This document shows, in pieces, positions 1 to 8,625 of a DNA stretch of 34,294 bases. The stretch is from contig DFWY01000107.1 in assembly GCA_002381615.1 (NCBI GenBank), forward strand, positions 1 to 34,294. The letters run 5' to 3'. Every line of letters begins with the position of its first letter. Position 1 is the stretch's first letter. The notes beneath the pieces were generated by a model that had not been told where the DNA came from, did not search any database, and saw only the letters and a program-made list of their open reading frames with translations. A program made the translations under genes and the position numbers. Origin of the DNA: Polaromonas sp. UBA4122 (lineage in GTDB: Bacteria > Pseudomonadota > Gammaproteobacteria > Burkholderiales > Burkholderiaceae_C).

Positions 1-1
1 C

Positions 2-115
2 ATTGCCGCGCAAAAAGGCCTGCACAACCCGGTGATCGACGAGGTTGTCGCCCTGGTTGACGCCCAGTTGGAACTCAACCGCAAGAACAGCATTTCTGTT
101 GCAAAGTTGAAGTAG
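2..115 (+). CDS. C-terminal end of an unrecognised protein (partial)
   Basis: An open frame enters from the left edge and ends at a TAG at 113-115, giving about 37 residues that include NPVIDEVVALVDAQLELN. The amphipathic helix near a C-terminus resembles the tail of ketopantoate-reductase-like (ApbA/PanE) dehydrogenases, but that is a guess from a few residues. It lies 57 bases upstream of the acyl-CoA synthetase on the same strand, so the two may be co-transcribed. The start and the catalytic domain lie outside the window. Confidence 0.5.
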   Translation: MAAQKGLHNPVIDEVVALVDAQLELNRKNSISVAKLK

Positions 116-172
116 GCAGCCGAATGGGCCTGCAAACCGAAAGCATCAGGACAACAGCGAAGAATCGAGAAC

Positions 173-2302
173 ATGATGAAAGACAAAGCCAAAGTTCGAC
201 AAATTCTTGACGCCGTAAAAGTCGGCGGTCGTGACGCCTTGACCGCCCCGGAAGGCAAACTGGTATGCGATGCCTACGGGATTGCCGTGCCACAGGAAGG
301 CACCGCGACCAACGCCACTGAAGCGCAAAAAATGGCCGCTGCCATGGGCTTTCCAGTCGTGATGAAAATCGTCTCGCCAGACATTCTGCACAAGACCGAG
401 GCCGGTGGCGTGATCGTCGGTGTCAAGAGCGCTGAGGAGGCCGCCATAGCCTATGACACCATCATCGCCAACGCCAAAAAATACAAGGCAGATGCCAGCA
501 TCATCGGCGTGCAGGTTCAGCAAATGCTCAAAGGTGGCCAGGAGGTCATCATCGGCGCGGTGACCGACAGCAGCTTCGGCAAGCTCGTGGCCTTTGGTCT
601 GGGTGGCGTGCTGGTGGAAGTGCTCAAGGACATCACCTTCCGCCTGGCGCCCGCCAGTATGGCGGATGCCTACTCCATGCTGGATGGCATTCAAGCCGCC
701 GAAATGCTCAAAGGTGTGCGCGGCAGCGACCCCGTGGATCGCGAAGCCCTGGCGAAGCTCATCGTCGGCGTCAGCGAGCTGGTGAGTGATTTCCCCGAAA
801 TTTCCGAGATGGATCTGAACCCTGTGTTCGCCAGCAAAGACTCGGCCATTGCGGCGGACGTGCGCATCGTGCTTGACTTCACCGTCAAAGTGCCACGCTA
901 TCGCCCCGCGGAGAGCGACGTGTTGCAGGCCATGAACCGCATCCTGCAGCCCAGGTCGGTCGCGGTCATCGGCGCTTCGGCTGAAACCGGCAAGATCGGT
1001 AACTCGGTCATGAAAAACCTGATCAATGGTGGTTACAAAGGCAATATCTACCCTATTCATCCCAAGGCCGAAGAGATCCTTGGCTACAAGGCCTACAAGA
1101 GTGTCAAGGATGTTTTTGGCGAGATCGATACCGCGGTGTTTGCCATCCCGGCCAAGCTGGTGGCAGCTGCGTTGATCGAATGCGGCGAGAAGAAAATTGC
1201 CGGCGCTGTATTGATTCCCTCCGGTTTTGCCGAAAGTGGTGAGCCAGCCCTGCAGGAAGAGTTGGTGGCCATTGGCCGCAAATACCACATCCGGCTCATG
1301 GGCCCCAACATCTACGGCTTCTACCACACCCACGTCAACCTCTGCGCGACTTTCTGTACGGCCTATGACGTGAAGGGTTCCGTCGCCTTGTCGTCGCAAT
1401 CCGGCGGCATCGGCATGGCCATCATCGGTTTCAGCCGCTCGGCCAAGATGGGGGTGTCTGCCATTGTTGGTTTGGGCAACAAGTCTGACATCAATGAAAA
1501 CGACTTGTTGATCTTCTTTGAGCAGGATCCGAACACCAAAGTCATTGCGCAACATTGCGAGGACTTGAAAGATGGGCGAGCTTTCGCTGAAGTGGCGCGC
1601 CGCGTTTCCAGAAAGAAACCGGTCATCGTGCTCAAAGCGGGTCGCACCCTGGCCGGCGCCAAGGCCGCCAGCTCGCACACGGGAGCGCTGGCCGGTAACG
1701 ACAAGATTTACGAAGACGTGTTCAAGCAGTGCGGCGTGATTCGTGCCCGCAGCCTGCGGGAATTGCTCGAATTCGCACGCGGCGTGCCTATCCTGCCAAC
1801 GCCCAAGGGCGAGAACATTGTCATCATCACGGGTGCTGGTGGCTCTGGCGTGTTGCTGTCCGACGCCTGCGGGGACAACAAGCTGCAGTTGATGCCCATG
1901 CCCGCCGATCTTGACACAGCTTTCCGTAAGTTCATCCCGCCCTTCGGTTCTGCGGGCAATCCGGTTGACATCACCGGCGGCGAGCCACCGCAGACCTATA
2001 AAAACACGGTGTTGCTGGGACTGTCGGACGAGCGAATTCACGCTTTGATTTTGGGTTACTGGCACACCATTGTCACGCCACCCATGGTCTTCGCCAGGAT
2101 CATGGTCGAGGCACGCGATGAGATGCGGGCCAAGGGTATCGAAAAGCCGATGGTGGCCTCACTGGCCGGCGATGTAGAAGTTGAAGAGGCGGCCCAGTAC
2201 CTGTACGAGCACGGTATCCCGGCCTACGCCTACTCAACCGAGTTGCCAGTCCAGGTATTGGGTGCAAAGTACCAATGGGCGCGCGGCGCTGGTTTGCTGT
2301 AG
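173..2302 (+). CDS. ADP-forming acyl-CoA synthetase (acetate-CoA ligase family)
   Basis: Members of this NDP-forming superfamily interconvert acyl-CoA + ADP + Pi with free acid + CoA + ATP in the cytoplasm. The 709-residue protein carries an ATP-grasp domain first (about 1-235, with GFPVVMKIVSPDILHKTEAG), then a CoA-binding Rossmann domain (from about 245, with SVAVIGASAETGKIGNSV), then the ligase portion (SSQSGGIG and SHTGALAG motifs). The more familiar single-chain order puts the CoA-binding alpha part first, so this is the swapped beta-alpha arrangement. ATG codons occur at 173 and 176; the Shine-Dalgarno is weak for both and 173 is kept. The next gene begins 163 bases downstream behind its own operator region. 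The acid substrate cannot be read from sequence; activation of the product of the neighbouring TTT/CoA-transferase cluster is an inference. Confidence 0.88.
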   Translation: MMKDKAKVRQILDAVKVGGRDALTAPEGKLVCDAYGIAVPQEGTATNATEAQKMAAAMGFPVVMKIVSPDILHKTEAGGVIVGVKSAEEAAIAYDTIIANAKKYKADASIIGVQVQQMLKGGQEVIIGAVTDSSFGKLVAFGLGGVLVEVLKDITFRLAPASMADAYSMLDGIQAAEMLKGVRGSDPVDREALAKLIVGVSELVSDFPEISEMDLNPVFASKDSAIAADVRIVLDFTVKVPRYRPAESDVLQAMNRILQPRSVAVIGASAETGKIGNSVMKNLINGGYKGNIYPIHPKAEEILGYKAYKSVKDVFGEIDTAVFAIPAKLVAAALIECGEKKIAGAVLIPSGFAESGEPALQEELVAIGRKYHIRLMGPNIYGFYHTHVNLCATFCTAYDVKGSVALSSQSGGIGMAIIGFSRSAKMGVSAIVGLGNKSDINENDLLIFFEQDPNTKVIAQHCEDLKDGRAFAEVARRVSRKKPVIVLKAGRTLAGAKAASSHTGALAGNDKIYEDVFKQCGVIRARSLRELLEFARGVPILPTPKGENIVIITGAGGSGVLLSDACGDNKLQLMPMPADLDTAFRKFIPPFGSAGNPVDITGGEPPQTYKNTVLLGLSDERIHALILGYWHTIVTPPMVFARIMVEARDEMRAKGIEKPMVASLAGDVEVEEAAQYLYEHGIPAYAYSTELPVQVLGAKYQWARGAGLL

Positions 2303-2360
2303 GCGCCTTCATGGACTTCGGCGGCCAGCCTCTTGATGACGTCAGCGCTCATATTCGAAG

Positions 2361-2437
2361 TTTGTATGCAAAAAAACGTCTGCCAAATAAGCTTTAAGGG
2401 ATAAACCTATTGACAAATGAATTTTGTATGCAAAAAA
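2361..2437 (+). promoter_or_regulatory. Two copies of a GntR-like operator plus a possible -35 box
   Basis: The 15-base string TTTGTATGCAAAAAA occurs exactly twice, at 2361-2375 and 2423-2437, 62 bases apart, in the gap before the aminotransferase gene. Its core TTTGTATGCAAA is a near-palindrome (reverse complement TTTGCATACAAA) of the type bound by FCD-family GntR regulators. A consensus TTGACA lies at 2410-2415, just upstream of the second copy, so a bound repressor would cover the promoter; no good -10 hexamer stands out. The spacing is close to six helical turns. No GntR gene is adjacent, so the regulator is probably encoded left of the window or elsewhere. Confidence 0.6.
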
Positions 2438-2465
2438 TGACACATATTCACGGAACCCATAATTT

Positions 2466-3668
2466 ATGTTGACGCTTGACTCTCATCCTTCCGGCCGCCA
2501 TTTCCTGCAAATCCCCGGACCGACCAATGTCCCTGATCGGGTGCTGCGTGCGATTGACAACGTGACGATCGATCATCGCGGTCCCGAATTTGCCGTACTG
2601 GGCAAAGCGGTTCTGGCCGGTATGAAAAAAGTGTTCAAGACGCAAGCCGATGTCGTGATCTACCCGGCATCCGGCACCGGCGCCTGGGAAGCGGCGCTGG
2701 TCAATACCTTGTCGCCAGGCGACTTGGTGCTGATGGCCGAAACCGGACACTTTGCCTCGCTCTGGAAAAAAATGGCGAACAAACTGGGTCTCAAAGTGGA
2801 ATTCCTGCCGGGCGACTGGCGGCACGGTGCCGACCCTGCGCAGATCGAAGTTCGACTGGCCGACGACAAAGAGCATCAAATCAAGGCGGTGTGCGTCGTT
2901 CACAACGAAACCTCGACCGGCGTTACCAGCCCCATTGGCCAGATACGCCAGGCGATTGACCGTAGCGGCCATTCGGCGCTATTCATGGTGGACACGATTT
3001 CATCGCTGGCCTCGATCGATTACCGGCACGATGAATGGGGCGTTGATGTCACAGTTGCAGGCTCGCAAAAAGGCTTGATGCTGCCGCCCGGCTTGTCGTT
3101 CAACGCGATCAGCGCGAAGGCGCGCGCCGCCTCGAAAACGGCCGCACTGCCGCGTTCGTATTGGGATTGGGAAGAGATGCTCGCGGTCAATCCGACCGGC
3201 TATTTCCCGTACACGCCGGCCACCAATCTGCTGTATGGCTTGCATGAAGCGCTTGCAATGCTGTTCGAGGAAGGGCTGGACAATGTGTTCGCGCGCCATC
3301 ACCGCCATGGCGAGGCAACGCGTCGCGCGGTGCGCGCATGGGGGCTGGAGATTCTCTGCCTCAATCCTGCTGAATACAGTTCGGTGCTGACAGCGGTTGT
3401 GGTGCCGGACGGCCACAGCGCCGACGCGTTCCGCAAGATCGTGCTGGAGCGGTTCAACATGTCGCTCGGGCAGGGCTTGAGCAAGGTATCCGGCAAGATT
3501 TTCCGGATCGGCCATCTGGGCGATTTCAACGATTTGATGTTGTGCGGAACGCTGGCCGGCGTCGAAATGGGGCTCGGCCTGGCCGGTATCCCGCATCGAA
3601 ATGGAGGTGTACAGGCGGCGATGGACTATCTCGCGAAACCGCCCGACGCGATGTCCTCGCCAAGTTAA
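2466..3668 (+). CDS. Class V aminotransferase, serine/aspartate-glyoxylate aminotransferase type
   Basis: A PLP enzyme of fold type I that transfers an amino group from serine, alanine or aspartate to glyoxylate or a similar 2-oxo acid. Seen in the 400 residues: the N-terminal IPGPTNVP motif, ASGTGAWEA (cofactor phosphate region), VDTISS with Asp176 facing the PLP ring, and GSQKG with Schiff-base Lys202. From memory the sequence resembles both SgaA (serine-glyoxylate) and BhcA (aspartate-glyoxylate, beta-hydroxyaspartate cycle); conserved blocks include IDHR, HNETSTGV, GSQKGLMLPPGL, NVFARHHR and GKIFRIGHLGD. The substrate cannot be settled by eye. It is the first gene after the doubled operator and is followed 63 bases later by the TctC gene, so it probably heads the transporter operon. 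Confidence 0.87.
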   Translation: MLTLDSHPSGRHFLQIPGPTNVPDRVLRAIDNVTIDHRGPEFAVLGKAVLAGMKKVFKTQADVVIYPASGTGAWEAALVNTLSPGDLVLMAETGHFASLWKKMANKLGLKVEFLPGDWRHGADPAQIEVRLADDKEHQIKAVCVVHNETSTGVTSPIGQIRQAIDRSGHSALFMVDTISSLASIDYRHDEWGVDVTVAGSQKGLMLPPGLSFNAISAKARAASKTAALPRSYWDWEEMLAVNPTGYFPYTPATNLLYGLHEALAMLFEEGLDNVFARHHRHGEATRRAVRAWGLEILCLNPAEYSSVLTAVVVPDGHSADAFRKIVLERFNMSLGQGLSKVSGKIFRIGHLGDFNDLMLCGTLAGVEMGLGLAGIPHRNGGVQAAMDYLAKPPDAMSSPS

Positions 3669-3731
3669 ATGCAGTATAGGAACTATTTCGCCGGAATATC
3701 CGGTCTTGTAAACCACCTAGAGGAGACAGCC

Positions 3732-4760
3732 ATGACACATCTGATCCAAAATTTATTGCACAGAGCTTCCCTGTTGCCGCTTTCACTGGTCGCGTTGGCC
3801 TGCGTCGCGACCCTGCCCGCCCAGGCTGCCAATTGGGAGCCTACCAAGCCCGTGGAGGTCATCGTGCCCGCCGGTGCGGGCGGCGCTTCCGACCAGATGG
3901 CGCGCACCATTCAGGGCATCATCGTGAAGCACCAACTGATGAAGCAGCCCATGCTGATCCTGAACATGGGCGGCGCGAGCGGCGCTGAAGGCATCATGGA
4001 TGTCAAGGGTTCCAAAGGCAACCCCCACAAGCTCATGGTGGCGTTTTCCGCTATTTACACGCTGCCTGTCGCCGTCAACTTGCCTTTCAATTGGCGCGAA
4101 CTCAATCCGGTGGCAATGATCGCGCTGGATGAATTCGTGCTGTGGGACAACGCCGAAACGCCCTACAAGACGCCCAAGGATTTTCTGGGTGCCGTAAAAG
4201 CCGCGCCGCCTGGGACCTTCAAAATGGGTGGCACCGGCATCAAGCGTGAGGATCATATTATTACCGTCGCGCTCGAAAAAGCCGCCGGCGTGAAGTTCTC
4301 CTACATACCCTACAAGAGCGGCGGCGAAGCAGCGACCCAGTTGGTGGGCAAGCACATTGATTCAAACGTCAATAACCCGAGCGAGAACATCGCTCAGTGG
4401 CGCGCCGGACAGGTCCGCGCCTTGTGTGTCTTCTCGCAGCAGCGCATGGTCTTCAAGGACAAGGTCACCACAGACCAGGCGTGGTCCGACATCCCTACCT
4501 GCAAGGAGTCGGGCGTCGATGTGGAATACCAGATGTTGCGCGCCTTCTTCCTGCCGGGCGACACCACCAAGGAACAGTCGGCTTTTTACGCGGACTTGTT
4601 GAAAAAAGTGGCCGCGACGCCGGAGTGGCAGTCGTATCTCTCGAAGCAGGCCCTCAAGGAAACCTACCTCACCGGGGCTGATTTCGTCAAATTCCTCGAA
4701 AAAGACGAAGCCTTCCACAACAAATTGATGAACGAAGCCGGATTCGCCGCGAAGAAATAA
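3732..4760 (+). CDS. tctC: Bug/TctC-family periplasmic solute-binding protein
   Basis: The extracytoplasmic receptor of a tripartite tricarboxylate transporter; it binds a carboxylate in the periplasm and delivers it to TctAB. I start it at the ATG at 3732 because GGAG at 3722-3725 is well placed; an upstream in-frame ATG at 3669 would add an unlikely N-terminus before the signal peptide. The 342-residue product has a hydrophobic leader ending in PAQA (cleavage near residue 32), then the family-typical first strand PVEVIVPAGAGGASDQMAR and the later YIPYKSGGEAATQL segment. It lies directly upstream of tctB and tctA in the same direction, forming a complete three-part system. The ligand is unknown; the neighbouring aminotransferase and CoA-transferase suggest a carboxylate that is transaminated or activated to its CoA ester. 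Confidence 0.9.
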   Translation: MTHLIQNLLHRASLLPLSLVALACVATLPAQAANWEPTKPVEVIVPAGAGGASDQMARTIQGIIVKHQLMKQPMLILNMGGASGAEGIMDVKGSKGNPHKLMVAFSAIYTLPVAVNLPFNWRELNPVAMIALDEFVLWDNAETPYKTPKDFLGAVKAAPPGTFKMGGTGIKREDHIITVALEKAAGVKFSYIPYKSGGEAATQLVGKHIDSNVNNPSENIAQWRAGQVRALCVFSQQRMVFKDKVTTDQAWSDIPTCKESGVDVEYQMLRAFFLPGDTTKEQSAFYADLLKKVAATPEWQSYLSKQALKETYLTGADFVKFLEKDEAFHNKLMNEAGFAAKK

Positions 4761-4791
4761 TTTCAACCATTTGCCGCTGGCGGGAGTACCT

Positions 4792-5304
4792 ATGGATCAA
4801 GAGCAAACACAAAACCCGCCTGGCGGCGGCCTGACCCACAGCAAGGTCGATGCGATCACAGCGATCGTCATCTTCCTCATTGGTGTGGTCATGATGGTCG
4901 ATAACTACAAGGTCGGCGCCGGTTGGGCTGCGGACGGGCCACAGTCGGGCTACTTTCCTTTTCGTATCGGCGCCATCCTCTGCGTCGCGGCGCTGGTCGT
5001 TTTCATCAAGTCGTTGTTCGGAAAAAACCGCGACCACACGATTTTTGTGTCGTGGGAGCGATTCAGGTTGGTCCTGATGGTCCTGGTGCCAACGACCGTG
5101 TACGTGCTGGCCATCCAGCTTGTGGGCATCTATGTGGCCTCCTTTGTCTTCATCGCCGCGTTCATGCGGGTCATGGACAAACGGAGCTGGTTCAAAGTGA
5201 TGCTGATCAGCATTGGCGTGAGCGCGACGCTGTTCTGGCTTTTCGAAATCCAGTTCATGGTGCCGCTGCCAAAAGGGCCGTTCGAAGCCCTGTTCGGTTA
5301 CTGA
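4792..5304 (+). CDS. tctB: TctB-family small membrane subunit of the TTT transporter
   Basis: The small integral membrane partner of TctA. The 170-residue product has four hydrophobic segments: about 23-38 (AITAIVIFLIGVVMMV), 60-78, 90-125 (long or split) and 140-160. The loop GPQSGYFPFRIG after the first helix is typical of TctB. The start is the ATG at 4792, preceded by GGGAG at 4782-4786; a TTG in the same frame at 4771 is rejected because it lies upstream of that Shine-Dalgarno. It begins 31 bases after tctC and ends 27 bases before tctA, consistent with one transcript. Confidence 0.88.
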   Translation: MDQEQTQNPPGGGLTHSKVDAITAIVIFLIGVVMMVDNYKVGAGWAADGPQSGYFPFRIGAILCVAALVVFIKSLFGKNRDHTIFVSWERFRLVLMVLVPTTVYVLAIQLVGIYVASFVFIAAFMRVMDKRSWFKVMLISIGVSATLFWLFEIQFMVPLPKGPFEALFGY

Positions 5305-5331
5305 AACGCACTACTCGGAGACACGCGCTCA

Positions 5332-6867
5332 ATGGAAAATCTGAATGCCCTCTTTCATGGATTCGCGGTCGCGCTGACCTGGTACAACGGACTGATGATG
5401 CTGATCGGGCTGGTGCTCGGAATTGTCATCGGCGTATTGCCGGGTTTGGGCGGGCCCAATGGCGTCGCCATTTTGCTGCCGCTCACGTTCACGATGCCGC
5501 CGACCTCGGCAATCATCATGCTGTCCTGCATCTACTGGGGATCGCTGTTCGCGGGTGCCATCACCTCGATCCTTTTCAATATTCCTGGTGAAACGTCAGC
5601 CGTGGCGACAACCTTCGATGGCTACCCGCTGGCCCAACAGGGCCGAGCCGGGGAGGCGCTCACGGCATCGTTCACGGGCTCCTTCATCGGTGCCTTTGTG
5701 GGTGTGCTGCTGATCACATTCCTTGCCCCGCTGGTGTCGAAATTCGCCCTCAAATTCGGACCACCCGAGTTTTTCGCGGTTTTCCTGCTCACTTTTTGCA
5801 GCTTTGTCGGATCAGACACCAAGGCACCCTTCAAAACCATCATCGCCATGATGCTGGGCTTCGGTCTGGCGGCGATTGGCATGGACACCGTGAGCGGCGA
5901 ATTGCGCATGACCTTCGGCTTGTCTAGCCTCCTGACCGGCATCGATTTTCTGGTTGTCGTGATCGGACTGTTCGGCCTCGGCGAAATTCTGGTCACCATG
6001 GAAGAAGGACTGGCGTTCGAAGGCAAGCACGCCAAGATCAACGCCAAGGTGGTTTTGGAAACCTGGAAAAAACTGCCCAGGTACTGGTTGACGCTGATCC
6101 GCAGCGCGGTCGTCGGCTGCTGGATGGGCATCACGCCCGGCGGTGCGACTGCCGCTTCCTTCATGGGTTACGGCATCGCCAAGCGTTTCTCGCCGGATGG
6201 TGAAAAGTTCGGCACCGGGCAACTGGAAGGCGTCGTTGCGCCGGAAACCGCAGCCCACGCCGCCGGAACCGCAGCGTTGCTGCCGATGCTGGCGCTGGGC
6301 ATTCCGGGCTCGGCCACCGCGGCGGTTCTGCTGGGCGGCTTGATGATCTGGGGCCTGCAGCCCGGGCCGCTGCTGTTCATCGAACAAAAAGACTTCGTCT
6401 GGGGACTGATCGCCAGCATGTACCTGGGCAATCTGGCCGGACTGTTCATCGTCTTGAGCACGGTACCGCTGTTCGCGGCAATTTTGCGCATCCCGTTTTC
6501 CATCATTGCGCCCATCATCATCGTGGTCTGCGCGATCGGTGCCTACGCTGTGCATAGCTCCATGCTTGATGTCTGGTTCATGGTGTTGTTCGGCATCATC
6601 GGTTATGTCCTGAAAAAACTCAACTATCCGCTCGCACCGCTGGTGCTGGCCGTGGTGCTGGGCGACAAAATGGAAGCGGCATTTCGTCAGTCCATGATCG
6701 GTCCCAGCGGTGGCTTGGGCGTTTTCTGGTCGAACCCGCTGGTCGGCACCATCACCACCTTGGCGCTGCTGATGCTGTTCTGGCCGGTGCTTGCCTTTGC
6801 CTGGCGCAGACTCAGACAGATGTTGGTCGGTAGCCCGACGCCAGCCAAACGGATGCCGCGATCCTGA
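5332..6867 (+). CDS. tctA: TctA-family large membrane subunit of the TTT transporter
   Basis: The permease core of the tripartite tricarboxylate transporter, driving carboxylate import by cation symport in this family. The 511-residue protein is strongly hydrophobic with about 10-12 membrane spans. It shows the TctA signatures GVLPGLGGPNGVAILLPLTF near residue 40 and GITPGGATAASFMGYGIAK near 265, the two related PGxGG-type motifs expected from the internal duplication of this family, and the TAALLPMLALGIPGSATAAV block. GGAG at 5317-5320 precedes the ATG with an 11-base spacing. A 97-base gap with an 8-bp inverted repeat (6869-6876/6929-6936) follows before the GlcG-like gene. Confidence 0.92.
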   Translation: MENLNALFHGFAVALTWYNGLMMLIGLVLGIVIGVLPGLGGPNGVAILLPLTFTMPPTSAIIMLSCIYWGSLFAGAITSILFNIPGETSAVATTFDGYPLAQQGRAGEALTASFTGSFIGAFVGVLLITFLAPLVSKFALKFGPPEFFAVFLLTFCSFVGSDTKAPFKTIIAMMLGFGLAAIGMDTVSGELRMTFGLSSLLTGIDFLVVVIGLFGLGEILVTMEEGLAFEGKHAKINAKVVLETWKKLPRYWLTLIRSAVVGCWMGITPGGATAASFMGYGIAKRFSPDGEKFGTGQLEGVVAPETAAHAAGTAALLPMLALGIPGSATAAVLLGGLMIWGLQPGPLLFIEQKDFVWGLIASMYLGNLAGLFIVLSTVPLFAAILRIPFSIIAPIIIVVCAIGAYAVHSSMLDVWFMVLFGIIGYVLKKLNYPLAPLVLAVVLGDKMEAAFRQSMIGPSGGLGVFWSNPLVGTITTLALLMLFWPVLAFAWRRLRQMLVGSPTPAKRMPRS

Positions 6868-6964
6868 AGCTCGGGCATTGATGTTTCAGACGGACCTTGC
6901 TATTGCCGCCAGCAGATCGCTCCTGCCGGCCCGAGCATATTGACGAAGATACGGGATAAATAAA

Positions 6965-7390
6965 ATGACTGAAAAAGACGTCGGCTTGCGCTTGACTGTA
7001 AAGCCATGCCTTACCCTGGAAGTGGTCAAGTTGATCGCCGCCGCAGCCCATGCGCACGCCATCAACAACAACTGGAAAGTCAGTATCGCCATTGTTGACG
7101 ACGGCGCCAATCTGCTTTACCTGGAACGGCTCGACGGTGCGCAGATCGCCAGCGCTGACGTTTCTCTGGGCAAGGCCAGAACGGCGATGCGCTATAGGCG
7201 TCCGTCAAAAATGCTGGAGGACGCGGTGAACGGCGGTCGCACCGCGTTGGTGGGCGTTGAGGGCGTCACGCCTTTGCAGGGTGCGGTTCCTATTGTTCAC
7301 GACGGAAACATCATTGGCGCCATCGGCGTTTCGGGGGTGCTTCCTGCGCAGGATGAACAGATCGCCATGGCGGGCGCAAGCCTGCTGTAG
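6965..7390 (+). CDS. GlcG/HbpS-family (DUF336) small protein
   Basis: A 141-residue protein of the GlcG/HbpS fold, a family often found inside catabolic operons; some members bind haem, and the role of most is unknown. Recognised from the order of family blocks: L..A..I..AA.AHA near the N-terminus, VSIAIVDDGANLLYLERLDGA, a KARTA helix, and the glycine-rich VPIVHDGNIIGAIGVSG. Full length for the family and no signal peptide, so probably cytoplasmic. It follows tctA by 97 bases and precedes the CoA-transferase by 14 bases. A GGGAT at 6953-6957 is a modest Shine-Dalgarno. Confidence 0.85.
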   Translation: MTEKDVGLRLTVKPCLTLEVVKLIAAAAHAHAINNNWKVSIAIVDDGANLLYLERLDGAQIASADVSLGKARTAMRYRRPSKMLEDAVNGGRTALVGVEGVTPLQGAVPIVHDGNIIGAIGVSGVLPAQDEQIAMAGASLL

Positions 7391-7404
7391 GCGGCATTGC
7401 AAAA

Positions 7405-8625
7405 ATGACGAAAAACAACGCGCATAAGCGACCCCTGCCGCTGGTCGGCGTGCGGGTGCTGGATGTCAGCCAGGTGATGGCGGGCCCTTATGCCTGCATG
7501 CTGCTGGCGGATATGGGGGCCGATGTGGTCAAGGTTGAACCCCCGGGCGTCGGTGACCAGACGCGCGGCGCCATGGGCTTCAAGCTCAAGGGCAACGACA
7601 GCATGGGCTACCTCAACATGAACCGCAACAAGCGCAGCATTACCCTGAACCTGAAGACCGAAGCTGGGCGCCAGGTGCTTTTTCGGATGGTCAGGGACGC
7701 CGACATCCTGGTGGAAAACTACCGCCCCGGTGTTGTCAAGCGTCTGGGCATTGACTACGAAACGCTCAGCGCCATCAATCCGAAGCTGGTGTATGCGAGC
7801 ATTTCAGGCTTTGGCCAGAGCGGCCCGTGGGCGAATCGTCCGGGCTTTGACCTGATGGCGCAGGCCATGTCGGGCATCATGAGCGTCACCGGCTATCCCG
7901 GCGGGCCGCCGGTCAAGGCGGGCGTGCCGGTGGCCGACATCGGCTGCGCGCTGTTTGCCAGTTACGCCATACTGGCCGCCTACATCGGGGCCAAGACCAC
8001 CGGGCTGGGGCAGCACATCGATGCGTCGCTGTTTGACTCGGCGCTGGCGTTTTCGGTCTGGGACATTTCGCAATACTGGGGTACCGGCGAGCCACCCGAG
8101 CCGCTGGGCACGGCCAACCGCATGAGCGCGCCTTACCAAGCGGTGAAGGCCGCCGATGGCTATTTCGTGATGGGCGCAACCAGCCAGAAGCTCTGGAAGC
8201 AGCTGTGCAACACGCTGGGTCGCGAGGAGTTGATCGAGGATCCGCGCTTTGCCACCGTGGCCCTGCGTTTGGCGAACCGGCTCGAACTGATCGCGCAGCT
8301 GGAAGAATCTTTCGCCAAGCGCAGCAGCGAAGAGTGGATCGACGACCTGCTGGCGGTCGGCATTCCCGCCGGTCCCATCCTCACGTATCCGCAGGCGTTT
8401 GAAAGCGAGCATGGGAAGCACCGCAAGATGCGCATGGAGATTGACCACCCGGTGGAAGGAAAAGTGCCCAACATCGGTTTTGCCGTCAAGTTCTTAGGCA
8501 CGCCAGCGCAGGTGCGCATGCCGCCGCCGCTGCTCGGTGAGCACACCGATGCGGTGCTGGCCGAATTAGGCATCGACGCCAGCCAGCGGGCCGCGCTCGA
8601 GGCCCAGGGCGCGTTCTCCGTATGA
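7405..8625 (+). CDS. CaiB/BaiF-family (type III) CoA-transferase
   Basis: Type III CoA-transferases move CoA from one acyl-CoA to another carboxylic acid through an aspartyl-CoA thioester. The 406-residue product is the normal length. It begins LVGVRVLDVSQVMAGPYACM (typical N-terminus), then GADVVKVEPP, RNKRSITLNLK and ENYRPGV, with the catalytic aspartate expected at Asp178 in VADIGCA. The ATG at 7405 is 14 bases after the GlcG-like gene. Its stop overlaps the start of the crotonase gene by four bases (ATGA at 8622-8625), so the two are translationally coupled and probably act in sequence: CoA activation of a short carboxylate, then conversion of the CoA ester. The acid is not identifiable from sequence. 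Confidence 0.92.
   Translation: MTKNNAHKRPLPLVGVRVLDVSQVMAGPYACMLLADMGADVVKVEPPGVGDQTRGAMGFKLKGNDSMGYLNMNRNKRSITLNLKTEAGRQVLFRMVRDADILVENYRPGVVKRLGIDYETLSAINPKLVYASISGFGQSGPWANRPGFDLMAQAMSGIMSVTGYPGGPPVKAGVPVADIGCALFASYAILAAYIGAKTTGLGQHIDASLFDSALAFSVWDISQYWGTGEPPEPLGTANRMSAPYQAVKAADGYFVMGATSQKLWKQLCNTLGREELIEDPRFATVALRLANRLELIAQLEESFAKRSSEEWIDDLLAVGIPAGPILTYPQAFESEHGKHRKMRMEIDHPVEGKVPNIGFAVKFLGTPAQVRMPPPLLGEHTDAVLAELGIDASQRAALEAQGAFSV

Noticed and set aside
146-2065. A 639-residue open frame on the minus strand opposite the acyl-CoA synthetase
   Set aside because: It is a shadow frame caused by high GC and codon bias; its translation is His/Arg/Asp-rich without family motifs, while the plus frame is a clear enzyme.
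4771-4791. TTG start for tctB
   Set aside because: It lies upstream of a good GGGAG site that serves the ATG at 4792.
6869-6936. 8-bp inverted repeat GCTCGGGC/GCCCGAGC between tctA and the GlcG-like gene
   Set aside because: The 52-base loop and lack of a T run make a terminator unlikely; left as an incidental structure.
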